64,000 bases of DNA from Streptomyces tubercidicus (lineage in GTDB: Bacteria > Actinomycetota > Actinomycetes > Streptomycetales > Streptomycetaceae). The stretch's first letter is position 1; each line of letters begins with the position of its first letter. Below the pieces are notes generated by a model. That model was not told the DNA's origin. It was given only the letters and a program-made list of their open reading frames with translations, and searched no databases. Position numbers and translations under genes: made by a program. The stretch lies in the NCBI RefSeq assembly GCF_027497495.1, contig NZ_CP114205.1:4278001-4342000 (forward strand), given 5' to 3'. Positions 42,068 to 50,556 of the stretch are shown piece after piece.

Positions 42068-42481
42068 ATGCCCATTCACGAAAACCTCCTCGGTGGCCCG
42101 CCCCCGACCCACCTCCCCGACGACCCCGAGCCCCGCGAGATGCTCGCGGCGGGCACGGCACCGTCCGATGTCGCCGCGAAGTACCCGACCTCGTCCCTGG
42201 CCTGGGCGCAGCTCGCGGACGACGCGTTCGAGGGTGGCCGGGTCGTCGAGTCGTACGCCTACGCCCGCACCGGCTACCACCGCGGCCTGGACGCGCTGCG
42301 CCGGGCCGGCTGGAAGGGCCACGGCCCGGTGCCCTTCGAGCACGAGCCGAACCGCGGCTTCCTGCGGGCGCTGCACGCCCTCGCCCGCGCCGCCCAGTCG
42401 ATCGGCGAGCAGGAGGAGTACGAGCGCTGCATGACCTTCCTCCGGGACTCCTCCCCGACCGCGGCCGACACCCTCTCCTGA
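42068..42481 (+). CDS. DUF3151 family protein
   Basis: A 137-aa actinobacterial protein of unknown function. The start MPIHENLLGGPPPTHLPDDP is the family signature. It then shows AAKYPTSSLAWAQLADDAFE, ESYAYARTGYHRGLDALRRA and GFLRALHALARAAQSIGEQE, helical and TPR-like. Mycobacteria have the same family close to their class II aldolase, and here the gene is about 2 kb from fba with the MFS gene between. ATG 42068. The dispersed element ends about 20 bp before it. Confidence 0.85.
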   Translation: MPIHENLLGGPPPTHLPDDPEPREMLAAGTAPSDVAAKYPTSSLAWAQLADDAFEGGRVVESYAYARTGYHRGLDALRRAGWKGHGPVPFEHEPNRGFLRALHALARAAQSIGEQEEYERCMTFLRDSSPTAADTLS

Positions 42482-42714
42482 CGGCCGGCGCCGGGCAGCG
42501 GGCCCTCCGGCAAGCCGCGCCCACCGCGCTTCCGACGGGCAGCGCCCAGGTCAACGGGCCGGCCGCATGATCGCGGCCGGCCCTTGCGCGGTCGCTGCCC
42601 AGCACCGATGATTTCAGTGGGCCGGGCCATCCCGCGCCCGAGGGGACCGGGGCTCCCGAGCCGACAAGGAAGGGGCGGACCGCTACCCGGTAGTTCGCAC
42701 CTGAGGAGTCCCTC

Positions 42715-43623
42715 ATGTCGCAGCCGTCTCCCATCGATCCCCCGGACCACGGACCGGCCGCGCCCGCCGGGTGCCCGGTATCGGCCGTCGCCGCTGAGTC
42801 CGACCCGCCGTTCGCCCCGGATCTGCGCATCGGCAGCAGCAGCACGACCCCGTACGAGGACTATGTCCAGGCGGGCGTCCTCACCCATCTGCAGCAGCCG
42901 CTCTCCGACGACCCCGGCGAGATGGTCTTCCTGGTCACCACCCAGGTCATGGAGCTGTGGTTCACGGTCATCGTCCATGAGTGGCGCACCGCCGCCGAGG
43001 CGCTGCGCCGGGACGATCTGCCGGTGGCGATGGACGCGCTGCGCCGCTCCGCCTACGAGCTGGAGGCGCTGAACGCCGCCTGGAAGCCGCTCGCCCGGCT
43101 GACCCCGGCGCAGTTCAACGCCTACCGCAGTGCGCTCGGCGACGGTTCCGGTTTCCAGTCGGCGATGTACCGGCGGATGGAGTTCCTGCTGGGCGAGAAG
43201 TCCGCGTCCATGCTGGTGCCGCACCGTGGCTCCCCCCGGGAGCACGCCGAACTGTCGAAGGCCCTCCAGGAGCCCAGCCTGTGGGACGAGGTGCTGCGGA
43301 TGCTCGCCCGGCGCGGCTGGGCGGTGCCCGAGGCCGTGCTGGAGCGGGACCCGGCGGTGCGTTACGAGCCGGATCCGGCCGTTGAGGCCGTCTGGGCCGA
43401 GATCTACGCCGGTTCGCAGGAGTCCGAGCTGGTCCGGCTCGGCGAGGCGCTGACCGATGTCGGTGAGCTGGTCCTGCGCTGGCGCAACGACCATCTGATC
43501 GCGACCTGGCGGGCGATGGGAGCGAAGATGGGTACCGGCGGTTCCGCGGGCGTGGCCTGGCTGGAGAAGCGGGCCCGCAAGAATGTCTTCCCCGAGCTGT
43601 GGACGGCGCGAAGCCATGTCTGA
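42715..43623 (+). CDS. kynA: tryptophan 2,3-dioxygenase
   Basis: A 302-aa haem dioxygenase that opens the indole ring of Trp to N-formylkynurenine. Landmarks are TTPYEDYVQAGVLTHLQQPL, FLVTTQVMELWFTVIVHEW, ALNAAWKPLARLTPAQFNAY, GSGFQSAMYRRMEFLLGEKS and the C-terminal GTGGSAGVAWLEKR. The usual HDE and T-H-Q residues of the distal pocket are PGE and T-T-Q, a known feature of the actinomycete branch. ATG 42715; an AGGAG lies upstream. The stop overlaps the kynureninase start by 8 bp. Confidence 0.92.
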   Translation: MSQPSPIDPPDHGPAAPAGCPVSAVAAESDPPFAPDLRIGSSSTTPYEDYVQAGVLTHLQQPLSDDPGEMVFLVTTQVMELWFTVIVHEWRTAAEALRRDDLPVAMDALRRSAYELEALNAAWKPLARLTPAQFNAYRSALGDGSGFQSAMYRRMEFLLGEKSASMLVPHRGSPREHAELSKALQEPSLWDEVLRMLARRGWAVPEAVLERDPAVRYEPDPAVEAVWAEIYAGSQESELVRLGEALTDVGELVLRWRNDHLIATWRAMGAKMGTGGSAGVAWLEKRARKNVFPELWTARSHV

Positions 43624-44950
43624 GACCCCCGAATTCCCCGAGCCCTCCGGCCGCTCCGAGCCCGCCGGGGCCCGTGAACAGGCCGCCCGCGCCGCGGAGT
43701 TGGACGCCGCCGATCCGCTCGCCGCGGTCCGCGAGCGCTTCGTCCTGGACCCCGCGCCCGACCATGCGTCCGGCGATACCGATGTCTACCTGGACGGCAA
43801 CTCCCTCGGCATGCTGCCCCGCGGCGTCGCCGACCGGATAGCCGATGTCATCGACCGCGAATGGGGCCGGCTGCGCATCCGCTCCTGGAGCGAATCCGGC
43901 TGGTGGACGGCGCCGGAGCGGGTCGGCGACAAGATCGCCCCGCTGATCGGGGCGGGTCCGGGCCGGGTGGTGGTCGGCGACTCGACCAGCGTCAACATCT
44001 TCAAGGCCCTGATCGGCGGCGTCCGGATGGCCGGCAAGGGCTGCACGGAGATCCTCGTCGATGCCACGACCTTCCCGACCGACGGCTATATCGCCCGCTC
44101 GGCGGCGCGGATGACCGGTCTCGCGGTGCGCCCGGTCGAGCCCGCGCGGATCGCCGACGAGGTCACCGAGCGGACGGCGCTGGCGCTGGTCAACCACGTC
44201 GACTACCGCACCGGCCGGCTCAACGACCTGCCCGGCATCACCCATGCGCTGCACTCCGCGGGCGCGCTCGCCGTCTGGGACCTGTGCCACAGCGCCGGTG
44301 CGCTGCCGGTCGGCCTCGACGCGCACCATGTCGATCTCGCCGTCGGCTGTACGTACAAGTACCTCAACGGCGGCCCGGGGGCGCCCGCGTACCTCTACAT
44401 CCGGGAGAGCCTCCAGGAGCGGTTCGAATCGCCGCTGCCGGGCTGGAACTCGCACGCCGACCCGTTCGCCATGGACCCCTCCTACACCCCGGCCGACGGC
44501 ATTGCGCGCGGCCGGGTCGGCACCCCCGACATCCTGTCGCTGCTCGCGCTGGAGGCGGCGCTGGAAGTCTGGGACGGGGTGGCCATCGAGGACGTACGCA
44601 CCAAGAGCCTCGCCCTGACCGACTTCTTCCTGGAGTGTGTGGCCGCCTATGTGCCGCCGGGCCGGGTGCGCTCCCTCACCCCGGCCGACCACCGGTCGCG
44701 CGGCAGCCAGGTGTCGCTGGCCTGCTCGCCCAAGCTCGCCGCGGACCGGCAGGGCGGCACCCCGCTGGCGGGCGAGGTGATGGACGAGCTGATCCGGCGC
44801 GGGGTGGTCGGCGACTTCCGCCACCCCGATGTGCTGCGCTTCGGCTTCACCCCGCTCTACACCTCCTTCGCGGACGCGGAGCGGGCGGCCCGGGTGCTCG
44901 GTGAGGTGCTGGGGGCGCTGCCGGAAGTGGAGTCCGGGGCCGCCGGGTGA
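43616..44950 (+). CDS. kynU: kynureninase
   Basis: A 444-aa PLP enzyme that cleaves kynurenine to anthranilate and alanine. Landmarks are DVYLDGNSLGMLPRGVADRI, WGRLRIRSWSESGWWTAPER, VVVGDSTSVNIFKALIGG, ALVNHVDYRTGRLND, VWDLCHSAGALPV and the PLP lysine in VGCTYKYLNGGPGAPAYLY (about Lys247), then LPGWNSHADPFAMD. ATG 43616 lies inside the last codons of kynA, so translation is coupled. The stop overlaps the start of the hydrolase gene (GTGA). Confidence 0.93.
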   Translation: MSETPEFPEPSGRSEPAGAREQAARAAELDAADPLAAVRERFVLDPAPDHASGDTDVYLDGNSLGMLPRGVADRIADVIDREWGRLRIRSWSESGWWTAPERVGDKIAPLIGAGPGRVVVGDSTSVNIFKALIGGVRMAGKGCTEILVDATTFPTDGYIARSAARMTGLAVRPVEPARIADEVTERTALALVNHVDYRTGRLNDLPGITHALHSAGALAVWDLCHSAGALPVGLDAHHVDLAVGCTYKYLNGGPGAPAYLYIRESLQERFESPLPGWNSHADPFAMDPSYTPADGIARGRVGTPDILSLLALEAALEVWDGVAIEDVRTKSLALTDFFLECVAAYVPPGRVRSLTPADHRSRGSQVSLACSPKLAADRQGGTPLAGEVMDELIRRGVVGDFRHPDVLRFGFTPLYTSFADAERAARVLGEVLGALPEVESGAAG

Positions 44951-45738
44951 GCGTGGCGGACGAGGAACCGGCGCTGCTGGGGCTCGCCCCGGTGGCGCCG
45001 GACCGGACGGTGGCGTACGGGCCGCATCCGGACCAGATCGTCGATGTCTATGAGCCGCGGGCGGGTGACGGCAGCGGGAGGGCGGCGGCCCGCGGCCCGC
45101 TGGTCGTCCTGCTGCACGGCGGGTTCTGGCGGGCTGCCTACGACCGCCGCCATCTCTCCCCGCTCGCCGCCGAGCTGGCCGGGCAGGGGATGCCGGTCGC
45201 GCTCGCCGAGTACCGCAGGGTCGGCGCGGGCGGCGGGGCGCCGCAGACCTTCGAGGACGTCACGGTGGCCCTCGGCGCCGCACGCGCGGCCCTGGCGGAC
45301 ACCGCGGCGGATCCCGCCCTGGTGCTGATCGGGCACTCGGCGGGCGGCCATCTCGCGCTGCTCGCCGCCGCCCGCCCCGGCACCCCGGTGACCCGTGTCC
45401 TCGCGGTCGCACCGGTCGCCGATCTCGCCCGCGCCCATGAGCTGGGCCTGAGCGACGGCGCGGTCGCCGAGTTGCTGGGCGCCGGGCCCGGCCTGCCGGA
45501 ACGCCTCGCCGCGGCCGACCCGGTGCGCCATCCGCCGTCGGGCATCCCGGTGACGATCCTGCACGGCACCGAGGACCCGGAGGTCCCGGTGGACCTCTCC
45601 CGCCGCTACGCCGCGCGGCATCCCGGCGGCACGGAGCTGCGCGAGCTGCCCGGCGTCGGCCACTATGCCCCCGTCACCCCCGGCAGCCCCAGCTGTCACA
45701 CCTTCATCCGTTGCGTGCAGCGACCTTGTAGTACTTGA
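44947..45738 (+). CDS. alpha/beta hydrolase, probable kynurenine formamidase
   Basis: A 263-aa hydrolase. VVLLHGGFWRAAYDRRHLSP holds the HGG-x-W oxyanion motif typical of arylformamidases and related esterases. VLIGHSAGGHLALLAAARPG carries the nucleophile Ser, ILHGTEDPEVPVDLSRRYA the Asp, and LPGVGHYAPV the His. Placed directly after kynA-kynU with a GTGA overlap, it most likely converts N-formylkynurenine to kynurenine, completing the route from Trp to anthranilate. The last 20 residues (SPSCHTFIRCVQRPCST) do not look like the family, so the C-terminus may be altered. Confidence 0.8.
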   Translation: MSVADEEPALLGLAPVAPDRTVAYGPHPDQIVDVYEPRAGDGSGRAAARGPLVVLLHGGFWRAAYDRRHLSPLAAELAGQGMPVALAEYRRVGAGGGAPQTFEDVTVALGAARAALADTAADPALVLIGHSAGGHLALLAAARPGTPVTRVLAVAPVADLARAHELGLSDGAVAELLGAGPGLPERLAAADPVRHPPSGIPVTILHGTEDPEVPVDLSRRYAARHPGGTELRELPGVGHYAPVTPGSPSCHTFIRCVQRPCST

Positions 45739-45806
45739 GGCGGACGTCGGCAGATCCCCACTGGTGAGGACGCCGCGGAGGTCCTCCGTTGCTTACCTTT
45801 GTCAGC

Positions 45807-47171
45807 GTGAACGAGAAGACCCAGAAGCAGGACTCCTTGCACTCGGAGGTACGGATAGCCCATGGCGTGCTGCACCGGCTGCGCCAGGACCTGTTCGTCG
45901 ACGCCTTCGCCTTCCGTCCGCTGCCGCCGCTGGAAGATGCCAAGATCTGCCGGTGGGTGCCGTGGCTGCCGGAGCGGCTGCGGCAGTGGGCGCGCTGGCT
46001 GCCGCACGCGACCGTCGGCTTCTTCTCGGCTTTCGTCTTCCTGGTGGACCTGGCCAGCTCCGGCCCCGGATCGCTGCACGGCATGGTGGCCGCCGGCTTC
46101 TCCCTGCTGCTCGCCGTGCCGCCGATGCTCACCCTCTTCCGCCCGGTCGGCGCCTACTGGCTGTCGTTGGTCCCGTTCGCCGTTGGGGCGTTCGCCGACG
46201 CGGGCAACCCGTACGGGGCCAACATCTTCTCGAACGGCGCCTTCCCCACCCACGTCATCGTGATGACCCTCGTGGTGCTGCGCACCCGGCCGCGGCTGGC
46301 CATGGAGATGTGGCTGGTCACCTTTGCCGTGGCGGCGGTCCTGACGGCGCTCGTCGGCGCGGAGCCCGGTGATCTGCTGACGGTGGCGGTCTTCTGCGGA
46401 GTGATCCTGATCTCCGCCGCCGCGGTCCGGGCCTGGCGCGAGGAGCGGCGGCAGGTCGTCGAGACGCAGACCCTCACGGAGGAGGAGCGCTCGCGGCGCA
46501 CGCTCCTGGAGGAGCGGGCCCTGATCGCCCGTGAGCTGCACGATGTGGTCGCCCACCACATGTCCGTCATCGCCATCCAGGCCGAGGCGGCTCCCTACCG
46601 CGTCAAGGACACCCCGCCCGAGCTCGCCACGTCCTTCGCCACGATCCGGGAGAACGCGGTCGCCGCGCTCGCCGAGCTGCGCCGCATCCTGGGCGTGGTG
46701 CGCTCCGCCGACCCGGACGCCTTCGCCGAGAGCGACCCGGAGGCCCCGCAGCCGACGCTCGGCAATCTCGACGCGCTGCTGGGCAGCGTCCGCAGCGCCG
46801 GGCTGGAGGTCGAGGCGGTGGTCACCGGTTCGCCCCGGCCGCTGCCGCAGGGCGTCGAGCTGTCCGCGTACCGGATCGTGCAGGAGGGGCTGAGCAACGC
46901 GCTGCGGCACTCGCCGGGCGCCGATGCCCGGGTGGAGATCTCCTATGTGCTGGGCGGGCTGGGCGTACGGATCATCAACGGTGCGCCGAGCCGGCTGGCC
47001 AAACCGTCCCCCGGCGCGGGGCACGGTGTGCTGGGGATGCGTGAGCGGGTACAAATGCTGGGCGGCGAGATGACCGCCGACCACACCGAGGACGGCGGCT
47101 TCGAGGTCGCGGCATTCATCCCGGTCACGAACACGGCGGGGCAGACCAAGGCAGGGGGCGGCCGGGCATGA
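45807..47171 (+). CDS. two-component sensor histidine kinase (NarL-partner type)
   Basis: A 454-aa membrane sensor. Residues 70-205 contain five or six membrane spans (ATVGFFSAFVFLVDLA, MVAAGFSLLLAVPPMLTLF, AYWLSLVPFAVGAFA, VIVMTLVVLRT and others). The HisKA_3 domain has the phospho-acceptor in ALIARELHDVVAHHMSVIAI (His near 244), and the HATPase part ends with GHGVLGMRERVQMLGGEMTA. GTG 45807 is chosen; a TTG 45789 in frame is possible. The stop overlaps the regulator start (ATGA), and the two form a standard pair. Signal unknown. Confidence 0.88.
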   Translation: MNEKTQKQDSLHSEVRIAHGVLHRLRQDLFVDAFAFRPLPPLEDAKICRWVPWLPERLRQWARWLPHATVGFFSAFVFLVDLASSGPGSLHGMVAAGFSLLLAVPPMLTLFRPVGAYWLSLVPFAVGAFADAGNPYGANIFSNGAFPTHVIVMTLVVLRTRPRLAMEMWLVTFAVAAVLTALVGAEPGDLLTVAVFCGVILISAAAVRAWREERRQVVETQTLTEEERSRRTLLEERALIARELHDVVAHHMSVIAIQAEAAPYRVKDTPPELATSFATIRENAVAALAELRRILGVVRSADPDAFAESDPEAPQPTLGNLDALLGSVRSAGLEVEAVVTGSPRPLPQGVELSAYRIVQEGLSNALRHSPGADARVEISYVLGGLGVRIINGAPSRLAKPSPGAGHGVLGMRERVQMLGGEMTADHTEDGGFEVAAFIPVTNTAGQTKAGGGRA

Positions 47172-47824
47172 TCCGGGTTTTGATCGTCGACGACCAGGTG
47201 ATGGTCCGGGAGGGCTTCTCCGTCCTGCTGAACGCCATGCCGGACATCGAGGTCATCGGGGAGGCGGTGGACGGCCGGGAGGCGGTGCGCAAGGTCGCCA
47301 TTCTCAAGCCCGATGTGGTCCTGATGGACATCCGGATGCCGGAGATGAACGGTCTGGAGGCGACCCGGGAGATCGTGGCCGCCGACGAGGGCGCCAAGGT
47401 CCTGGTGCTGACCACCTTCGACCTGGACGAATACGTCTACCAGGCGCTGCGTTCCGGGGCCAGCGGCTTCCTGCTCAAGGACGCCTCGGCCGGTCAGCTC
47501 GCCGACGGCGTCCGGATCGTCGCCTCCGGCGAGGCCCTGCTGGCGCCCACCGTCACCAAGCGCCTGATCTCCGAGTTCTCCCGTCTCGGCACCCCCCGCG
47601 CCCCGGCCCAGGAGCGCATCGCCGATCTCACCGAGCGCGAGACCGAGGTGCTGGTGCTCGTCGCCCAGGGCCTGTCGAACGGGGAGATCGCCGAGCATCT
47701 CGTGGTCGCCGAGTCCACGGTGAAGACGCATGTCAGCCGCATCCTGGTGAAGCTGGGGCTGCGCGACCGGACGCAGGCCGCGGTGTTCGCGTACGAGGCG
47801 CGGCTGGTGACGCCGGGGGGCTGA
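47168..47824 (+). CDS. NarL/LuxR-family response regulator
   Basis: A 218-aa regulator. Receiver domain: RVLIVDDQVMVREGFSVLLN, the phospho-acceptor Asp in VVLMDIRMPEMNGLEA (about residue 54), KVLVLTTFDLDEYVYQALRS and the lysine in GFLLKDASAGQL. LuxR-type HTH: LTERETEVLVLVAQGLSNGE, IAEHLVVAESTVKTHVSRIL. ATG 47168 overlaps the kinase stop. Its targets are not visible here. It is convergent with the BP74-like gene, with a shared terminator at 47841. Confidence 0.93.
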   Translation: MIRVLIVDDQVMVREGFSVLLNAMPDIEVIGEAVDGREAVRKVAILKPDVVLMDIRMPEMNGLEATREIVAADEGAKVLVLTTFDLDEYVYQALRSGASGFLLKDASAGQLADGVRIVASGEALLAPTVTKRLISEFSRLGTPRAPAQERIADLTERETEVLVLVAQGLSNGEIAEHLVVAESTVKTHVSRILVKLGLRDRTQAAVFAYEARLVTPGG

Positions 47825-47840
47825 GGCGTCCGGCGGACGT

Positions 47841-47880
47841 GCGAAGGCCGCCGGCGGTCCCGGACCCCGGCGGCCTTCGC
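47841..47880. terminator. bidirectional terminator
   Basis: GCGAAGGCCGCCGG and CCGGCGGCCTTCGC are perfect 14-bp complements with a 12-nt loop, between the response regulator and the convergent BP74-like gene. Confidence 0.9.
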
Positions 47881-47889
47881 ACGGCCCGC

Positions 47890-48351
47890 TTACGGCTGGG
47901 GCACCTCCCGCACCAGCTTCGAGCTCCAGGGGCACCAGATCAGGCCGGGCAGGAACGGGCCGCCGGCCTCGTCCAGATGGTCTTCGACATAGGGCGTGGT
48001 GGCGTCGCAGACCTCGATGGCGAAGTCGAAGAAGTCGATGGTCTCCGGGCGGAGATGGAAGCTCCAGCGCCAGTTGTACGGGGCGGGGCGCTTGTCGATC
48101 CGGCCGATGACATGGGGCTCGGAGCTGGTCGCCCCGCTCAGCAGATCACGGGCGTGCTGGATCTTGCGGGGGTCGGTGAGCTTGATGACGAATTCCGCGC
48201 GGGTGACGTCCGTCATCACGAAGTAGGCCGCCGCCTCGGACCGGGTGCGCTGTGCGTCGCCCGGCTGCTTCCCCTGGGCCGGTCCGGCTGCCGTGACGGC
48301 GAGCAGTGCCGCCGCCGCGAGAACGCCGATCTTGGTGGTGATACGTCGCAT
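47890..48351 (-). CDS. secreted BP74-like (calmodulin-binding-protein-related) protein
   Basis: A 153-aa exported protein. The signal peptide is MRRITTKIGVLAAAALLAVTAAGPAQG. The mature part (YFVMTDVTRAEFVIKLTDPR, KIQHARDLLSGATSSEPHVI, GRIDKRPAPYNWRWSFHLRP, IEVCDATTPYVEDHLDEAGG, WCPWSSKLVREV) matches the N-terminal domain of the Dictyostelium calmodulin-binding protein BP74, present in several bacteria. Two Cys could form a disulfide. Function unknown. ATG 48349-48351 fits the signal peptide. It stands alone, convergent with the two-component genes. Confidence 0.75.
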   Translation of the reverse strand: MRRITTKIGVLAAAALLAVTAAGPAQGKQPGDAQRTRSEAAAYFVMTDVTRAEFVIKLTDPRKIQHARDLLSGATSSEPHVIGRIDKRPAPYNWRWSFHLRPETIDFFDFAIEVCDATTPYVEDHLDEAGGPFLPGLIWCPWSSKLVREVPQP

Positions 48352-48555
48352 GAACCCCTCCGGTGCCGCGGGTCGTGGTCACGACCGTACGCACGGAAAG
48401 TAACGGGTAAATTACCCACAGCTCCAGAGTTACTGCCCGTTAACGCACCGCCAGGTGAAATGGCGCACAGTGACTGGCGGTTGCTCGGGTCATGTGCTGT
48501 ATCCACACCCTGTGGACGGCGGGGCGGCAACCACGGTGGCCACCACCCCGGGGCC

Positions 48556-48811
48556 TCAGCCGATATCGCGCCGGCGCACCCCCATCAGGCCCAGGAGGGC
48601 GAAGAGGGCGGACAGCGTCAGCAGCGGCGCGCAGCAGGCCGAGCAGGATGCGGATCGTCGTGGACTTGCCGGCGCCGTTGGGTCCGAGGAAGCCGTGGAC
48701 CTCACCGGCCGCCACCGACAGATCGAGGCCGTCCGGTGCGTGGGTGCGGCCGAAGGACTTGTGGAGGCCGTCGGCCCGGATGGCGGGGGCGGGAGAGAGC
48801 GCCGTGGTCAT
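48556..48811 (-). pseudogene. ABC transporter remnant: ATPase start fused to permease end
   Basis: From ATG 48809-48811 the frame reads MTTALSPAPAIRADGLHKSF, then LDLSVAAGEVHGFLGPNGAG and KSTTIRILLGLLR: an intact ATPase start with Walker A. Directly after (near 48635) the homology switches. A different frame reads PLLTLSALFALLGLMGVRRR followed by DIG and a stop at 48556, the typical end of an ABC-2 type permease. The two are out of frame and the whole middle (most of the ATPase and permease, about 2 kb) is missing. A single deletion fused the first and last parts of a two-gene operon. Confidence 0.75.
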
Positions 48812-48902
48812 GATGTGGAAGCTACTAGTTTCATAAATTTGTGAAGTTAAGAAACCGTATAAACTTGCGGGGGTGGCTCTGATCAGGGGAGATGATGCGG
48901 AT
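48812..48902. promoter_or_regulatory. divergent operator/promoter region of the ABC remnant and MarR-type gene
   Basis: An A/T-rich tract (about 48825-48870) in an otherwise G/C-rich region. AGTTTC...GAAAC and AGTTT...AAACT inverted pairs and a TTCA-N8-TGAA repeat are visible, likely operator elements for the adjacent regulator. TATAAACT at 48856 could be a -10 box for the plus-strand gene. Confidence 0.55.
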
Positions 48903-49460
48903 ATGAGCGAGCAGGCACAGCAGAGCGCGCAGCGGACGGACGATGCCCGCCAGGGCGGCGGCGAGGACACCCGCGACGACGGCGCGGTCTCGCAGTTCGT
49001 CGAGCGGTTCGCCTCCCAGCTGGTCGACGCCGGGATGCAGCGGATGTCCGCCCGGGTCTTCGCCTGTCTGCTGGCCTCCGACTCCGGTGTGCTGACCTCC
49101 GCCGAGCTCGGCGAGCGCCTCCAGGTCAGCCCGGCCGCCGTCTCCGGCGCGATCCGCTACCTCTCCCAGGTCGACATGGTCAGCCGGGAGCGCGAGCCCG
49201 GCTCCCGCCGCGACCGCTACCGCGTGCACAGCGACCAGTGGTACGAGGCGCTGGCCCGCCGGGACAACGTCCTCACCCGCTGGGAGGGCACCCTGCGCGA
49301 GGGCGTCGACAGCCTCGGCGAGGACTCCCCGGCCGGCCGCCGGATCGCTGAGACACTGGTCTTTTTCGAGTTTCTGCAGACGGAGCTCACCGGGCTGCTC
49401 CAGCGCTGGCGCGAGCACCGCGACCAGCTCCGCGCCGACCTCGACAGCGCCGATCGCTGA
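48903..49460 (+). CDS. GbsR/MarR-type transcriptional regulator
   Basis: A 185-aa winged-helix regulator. QFVERFASQLVDAGMQRMSA then RVFACLLASDSGVLTSAELG (GbsR/MarR signature), the recognition helix ERLQVSPAAVSGAIRYLSQV and a wing with DMVSREREPGSRRDRYRV. A C-terminal helix pair forms the dimer. ATG 48903 (GGGAGA upstream) is preferred over GTG 48873. It is divergent from the ABC transporter remnant, which it presumably repressed, so it has lost its partner. It may now only regulate itself. Confidence 0.85.
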   Translation: MSEQAQQSAQRTDDARQGGGEDTRDDGAVSQFVERFASQLVDAGMQRMSARVFACLLASDSGVLTSAELGERLQVSPAAVSGAIRYLSQVDMVSREREPGSRRDRYRVHSDQWYEALARRDNVLTRWEGTLREGVDSLGEDSPAGRRIAETLVFFEFLQTELTGLLQRWREHRDQLRADLDSADR

Positions 49461-49514
49461 GCTGCTGCCCGGTCGCTGAGCTGTCGGCTGCCGCGCTGCC
49501 CCGGCCCCGCGCGC

Positions 49515-50522
49515 TCAGCCCCGCGGCAGCTGTAGCCGCCAGGCCGCCGGCTGCACGGTCCACGTGCGGGTCCTGACCGGCCCGCCGACCAGCGCGTCCG
49601 CCCGGTAGTGGAAGTCCGCGCCGGACACCGTCACCGCCCGCGCCCGGGTCCGCACCGGCCGGCCGCCGCCTGGCCAGTGCACCACGACCTCGGCCAGCGC
49701 ACGGCTGTCACCGGGCCCCGGCCGCGGCCCGTCCGCCCCGGTCCGTGCGCCGGGCACCACCGACACCCCGCGCACCGGCCGGTCCAGATCCGCCAGCAGC
49801 ACCCCGTCCGCCTCGATCCGCAGCCGCTGCCCCGGCACCCGGGCCCGCCGGGCGCCCAGTCCCGCCGCCGGTGCGGCCAGCAGCGCCAGCGCCGTACGGG
49901 CGGTCCGGGCGGCCGGCTTCCACCACGGCCGGGGCCCGTCGAGGCCGTCCGCCGTGCCGCTGCGTCCGCCCAGCGCCTCGGCCGGGTCGACGGGGGCCGG
50001 GCGCGGGGCCGTCCCCGGTACATACGCCCCGTGCCCCAGCCGGGTCGCCTCGCTCCCGCAGGGGATGCGCAGCCCGCCCAGCACGATGCCGTCGCTGTCG
50101 TCCGTGAGCAGATCCATCGGCCGCTCCCCGCCGTCCAGGACGGCCCGCGCGGCGGCCACCGTGTCCGTGGGGACGCCCAGCGCACCGCTCAGCGCGACCG
50201 CGGCCGGCGCACCGACCGGGACCATCGACAGTGGCACCGCGGCCAGCTCGCGCTCCTTGTGCAGCAGGCCCACCACCCGCAGCAGCGTCCGGTCGTCGCC
50301 GATCACCACCGGACGCCGGTGGCCGCGCCGGGCGAGCACCCGCGCGAATTCCTCCGGCCCCTCCGGAAGGCAGATTTTCGCCCCCGCGCCCGCACACAGG
50401 ACATCCTTCGCGATCCGGACGGATTCCCCGTCCGTGCTGCGGGCGACCGGGTCGATGACCACGAGCAGGGGATGCCCCCGAACGGAGTCCACGGGAGAGT
50501 GCCCAGAAGGCTGCGCCGACAC
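49515..50522 (-). CDS. diacylglycerol kinase-like protein, degenerate
   Basis: A 335-aa protein with the two-domain layout of the DAGK/sphingosine kinase family: HPLLVVIDPVARSTDGESVR at the start, then VVIGDDRTLLRVVGLLHKER where the family has the ATP-site motif G-G-D-G-T, and LSMVPVGAPAAVALSGALGV. The second, beta-rich domain has RLRIEADGVLLADLDRPVRG. Because the G-G-D-G-T motif is G-D-D-R-T here, lipid kinase activity is doubtful. GTG 50520-50522. It is divergent from purA. Confidence 0.7.
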   Translation of the reverse strand: MSAQPSGHSPVDSVRGHPLLVVIDPVARSTDGESVRIAKDVLCAGAGAKICLPEGPEEFARVLARRGHRRPVVIGDDRTLLRVVGLLHKERELAAVPLSMVPVGAPAAVALSGALGVPTDTVAAARAVLDGGERPMDLLTDDSDGIVLGGLRIPCGSEATRLGHGAYVPGTAPRPAPVDPAEALGGRSGTADGLDGPRPWWKPAARTARTALALLAAPAAGLGARRARVPGQRLRIEADGVLLADLDRPVRGVSVVPGARTGADGPRPGPGDSRALAEVVVHWPGGGRPVRTRARAVTVSGADFHYRADALVGGPVRTRTWTVQPAAWRLQLPRG

Positions 50523-50556
50523 CTCGGTCCTTCCTCAGGTAGCATCTCGGTGCAAG

